From: Pseudogracilibacillus sp037072025 | GTDB taxonomy: Bacteria; Bacillota; Bacilli; Bacillales; Amphibacillaceae | Direction of reading: 5' to 3' | DNA: 64,000 nt | NCBI RefSeq assembly: GCF_037072025.1 | Contig: NZ_JAXHDD010000017.1 | Location: forward strand, 12,165 to 76,164 | Shown: in pieces, positions 63,268 through 64,000 of the stretch | How positions within the stretch are numbered: the first letter of the stretch is position 1 | Layout of the letters: every line of letters starts with the position of its first letter | Translations under genes and position numbers: made by a program | Notes under the pieces: generated by a model | What the model was told of the DNA's origin: nothing | The model's database searches: none | What the model saw: the letters and a program-made list of their open reading frames with translations, nothing else

Positions 63268-63428
63268 TAAACAGCCCTGTCTAGCTCCAGCGCTTAAGCC
63301 ATATCAAGCTTCACACTTCTCCACTACGATAAGCGGACATCGGCTCGTCCCTCGCCGTGTTCCCTTTATCTCATTGCGAAGTGCCCCAGCTTGTACGTTG
63401 CTGAACGGTCGCTTGCGCTTTTCTTAAT
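63268..63428. repeat. GC-rich structured interspersed repeat
   Basis: CTGTCTAGCTCCAGCGCTTA opens and CGGTCGCTTGCGCTTTTCTT closes the element; the ends are an imperfect inverted repeat. Inside, GATAA and CGGC pair with GCCG and TTATC around TCGTCCCTC. Such GC-rich, hairpin-forming units occur scattered in many Bacillaceae genomes. It lies in the gap after the second LanFEG operon. Confidence 0.6.
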
Positions 63429-63783
63429 TGTTGGATTGGTTTATAGAACTTCGTTTAGAAATTATTTTTGGGAACACTGCCCAGAGTGCGCCTTTTTTGG
63501 ACACGGCGGTATGAAGAAGGATACTGCCGTGTTTATTTACTTTTTCCTGATTTGATACCGTTCTACATATTAAAAAAGAGTTTGAAGTTCTATGGGATTA
63601 CTACGGTTATAACAAGGTCATGGTTTTATTTTATATTTCTCTATGAAAACCTGACTGATCATCGACGCTCCAAACAGGACTAATCCCCTCTGAATAGATT
63701 AAATAAGTTCGAACAGAGAATCAAAGTTCTGTCCAAAATCAGCACTTACCATTTTTATAAAAAACAACAGCAACAGAATAAGA
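63429..63783. other. Gap with a hairpin, no convincing gene
   Basis: ACACGGCGGTAT pairs with ATACTGCCGTGT (about 63498-63530), followed by TTATTTACTTTTT, a terminator-like structure. A 71-codon frame across it (63468-63683) has an odd composition and no ribosome binding site, and is not supported. Confidence 0.5.
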
Positions 63784-63812
63784 ATAAAAAAAGAGACTAG
63801 TATCAACTAGAC
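63784..63812 (-). terminator. Terminator of the partial gene at the window end
   Basis: GAGTCTAGTTGATACTAGTC forms a stem (AGTCTAGT/ACTAGTCT type) followed on the minus strand by TCTTTTTTT. Directly past the stop at 63813. Confidence 0.75.
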
Positions 63813-64000
63813 TCATCTTTCATATTCTTTATTATTATTTTTTTGCTTGTTCTCAAACCCATTATTGTCAATCATTTGATTTTTTACTTGATTAAAAAAC
63901 GATTCTATTCTTTTTTCCTGTAATGCAAATTCATAGAACGCTTCAGTATCACTTTCACTTGGAAATTCTTTAATTTGTACTTCATGTAGTATATTATAAT
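63813..64000 (-). CDS. Partial gene, C-terminus only, unknown
   Basis: The frame enters from beyond the window and ends at 63813. Sixty-two or so residues are visible, charged and helical: QIKEFPSESDTEAFYEFALQ, then EKRIESFFNQVKNQMI and an Asn/Lys-rich tail. No family recognised. The terminator immediately after it supports a real gene. Confidence 0.6.
   Translation of the reverse strand, partial: YNILHEVQIKEFPSESDTEAFYEFALQEKRIESFFNQVKNQMIDNNGFENKQKNNNKEYER

Noticed and set aside
63468..63683. 71-codon plus-strand frame
   Set aside because: It runs through a terminator-like hairpin, has no ribosome binding site and an atypical composition.
1..64000. CRISPR arrays, tRNA and rRNA genes
   Set aside because: No regularly spaced repeats and no cloverleaf or ribosomal RNA signatures were seen on either strand.

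Overview
The window is AT-rich, densely coded low-GC Gram-positive DNA. Bacillus-type ribosome binding sites, TTG/GTG starts, YesL, YwqM/YwqN, YkkCD, YxeA, LemA and DUF3231 homologues and an ErmD-type methylase all point to the Bacillaceae, most like the Oceanobacillus/Virgibacillus side of the family; the genus cannot be fixed from sequence alone. No tRNA, rRNA or CRISPR array was seen.

Layout. 1-7.0 kb: a minus-strand carbohydrate locus (GH20 glycosidase, lactonase, solute-binding lipoprotein, two LplB/LplC-type permeases, DUF624 protein), with the second permease split by a frameshift at an A-AAA-AAG heptamer. 7.0-7.9 and 15.9 kb: three copies of one short interspersed repeat. 7.9-12.4 kb: a type VII secretion LXG cassette (degenerate M16-like protein, small helical partner, LXG effector, YwqH-like partner, an unrecognised protein, a lipoprotein), then a LysR regulator and flavin reductase in the order known from B. 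subtilis ywqM-ywqN. 14.8-28.9 kb: lipoproteins, a DUF2268 protease-like gene, a DUF6323/DUF6179 pair with a hairpin-rich spacer, a CPBP protease, a nucleotidyltransferase, a guanidine-I riboswitch over an SMR pair, a LysR regulator, and several stretches of decayed genes. 29-40 kb: a 10-kb segment bounded by two inverted ISL3-type remnants, holding a LanFEG-type ABC exporter divergent from a two-component system, a serine recombinase remnant, and TetR-controlled export genes. 40-46 kb: ruins of an NRPS locus (Sfp, PCP-TE, MFS exporter), an IS1380 remnant and a glyA pseudogene. 46-47 kb: an erm methylase with a complete leader-peptide and attenuator region. 48-58 kb: DUF2207/LemA pair, group II intron remnant, DUF3231, WYL regulator with a dihydrofolate-reductase-like gene, a roughly 340-bp direct duplication, a MerR/MFS pair. 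58-63 kb: a second two-component system with a LanFEG exporter, the mirror image of the first.

How the parts work together. The two LanFEG/two-component modules, the erm gene, the guanidine exporter and the MerR/MFS and TetR/exporter pairs make this a defence and detoxification neighbourhood. The LXG cassette is the main attack function, but it needs a type VII apparatus encoded elsewhere. At least a dozen genes are frameshifted or reduced to fragments. Several breaks lie in homopolymer runs, so part of the decay could be sequencing error, but the multi-lesion remnants (glyA, def, map, GntR, methyltransferase, MerR, NRPS) are real.

The most unusual items are the LXG cassette that starts with a zinc-motif-less M16-like protein, the structured spacer at about 20.4-20.58 kb, the erm leader encoding an IRLR peptide, and the inverted ISL3 remnants around the LanFEG island.
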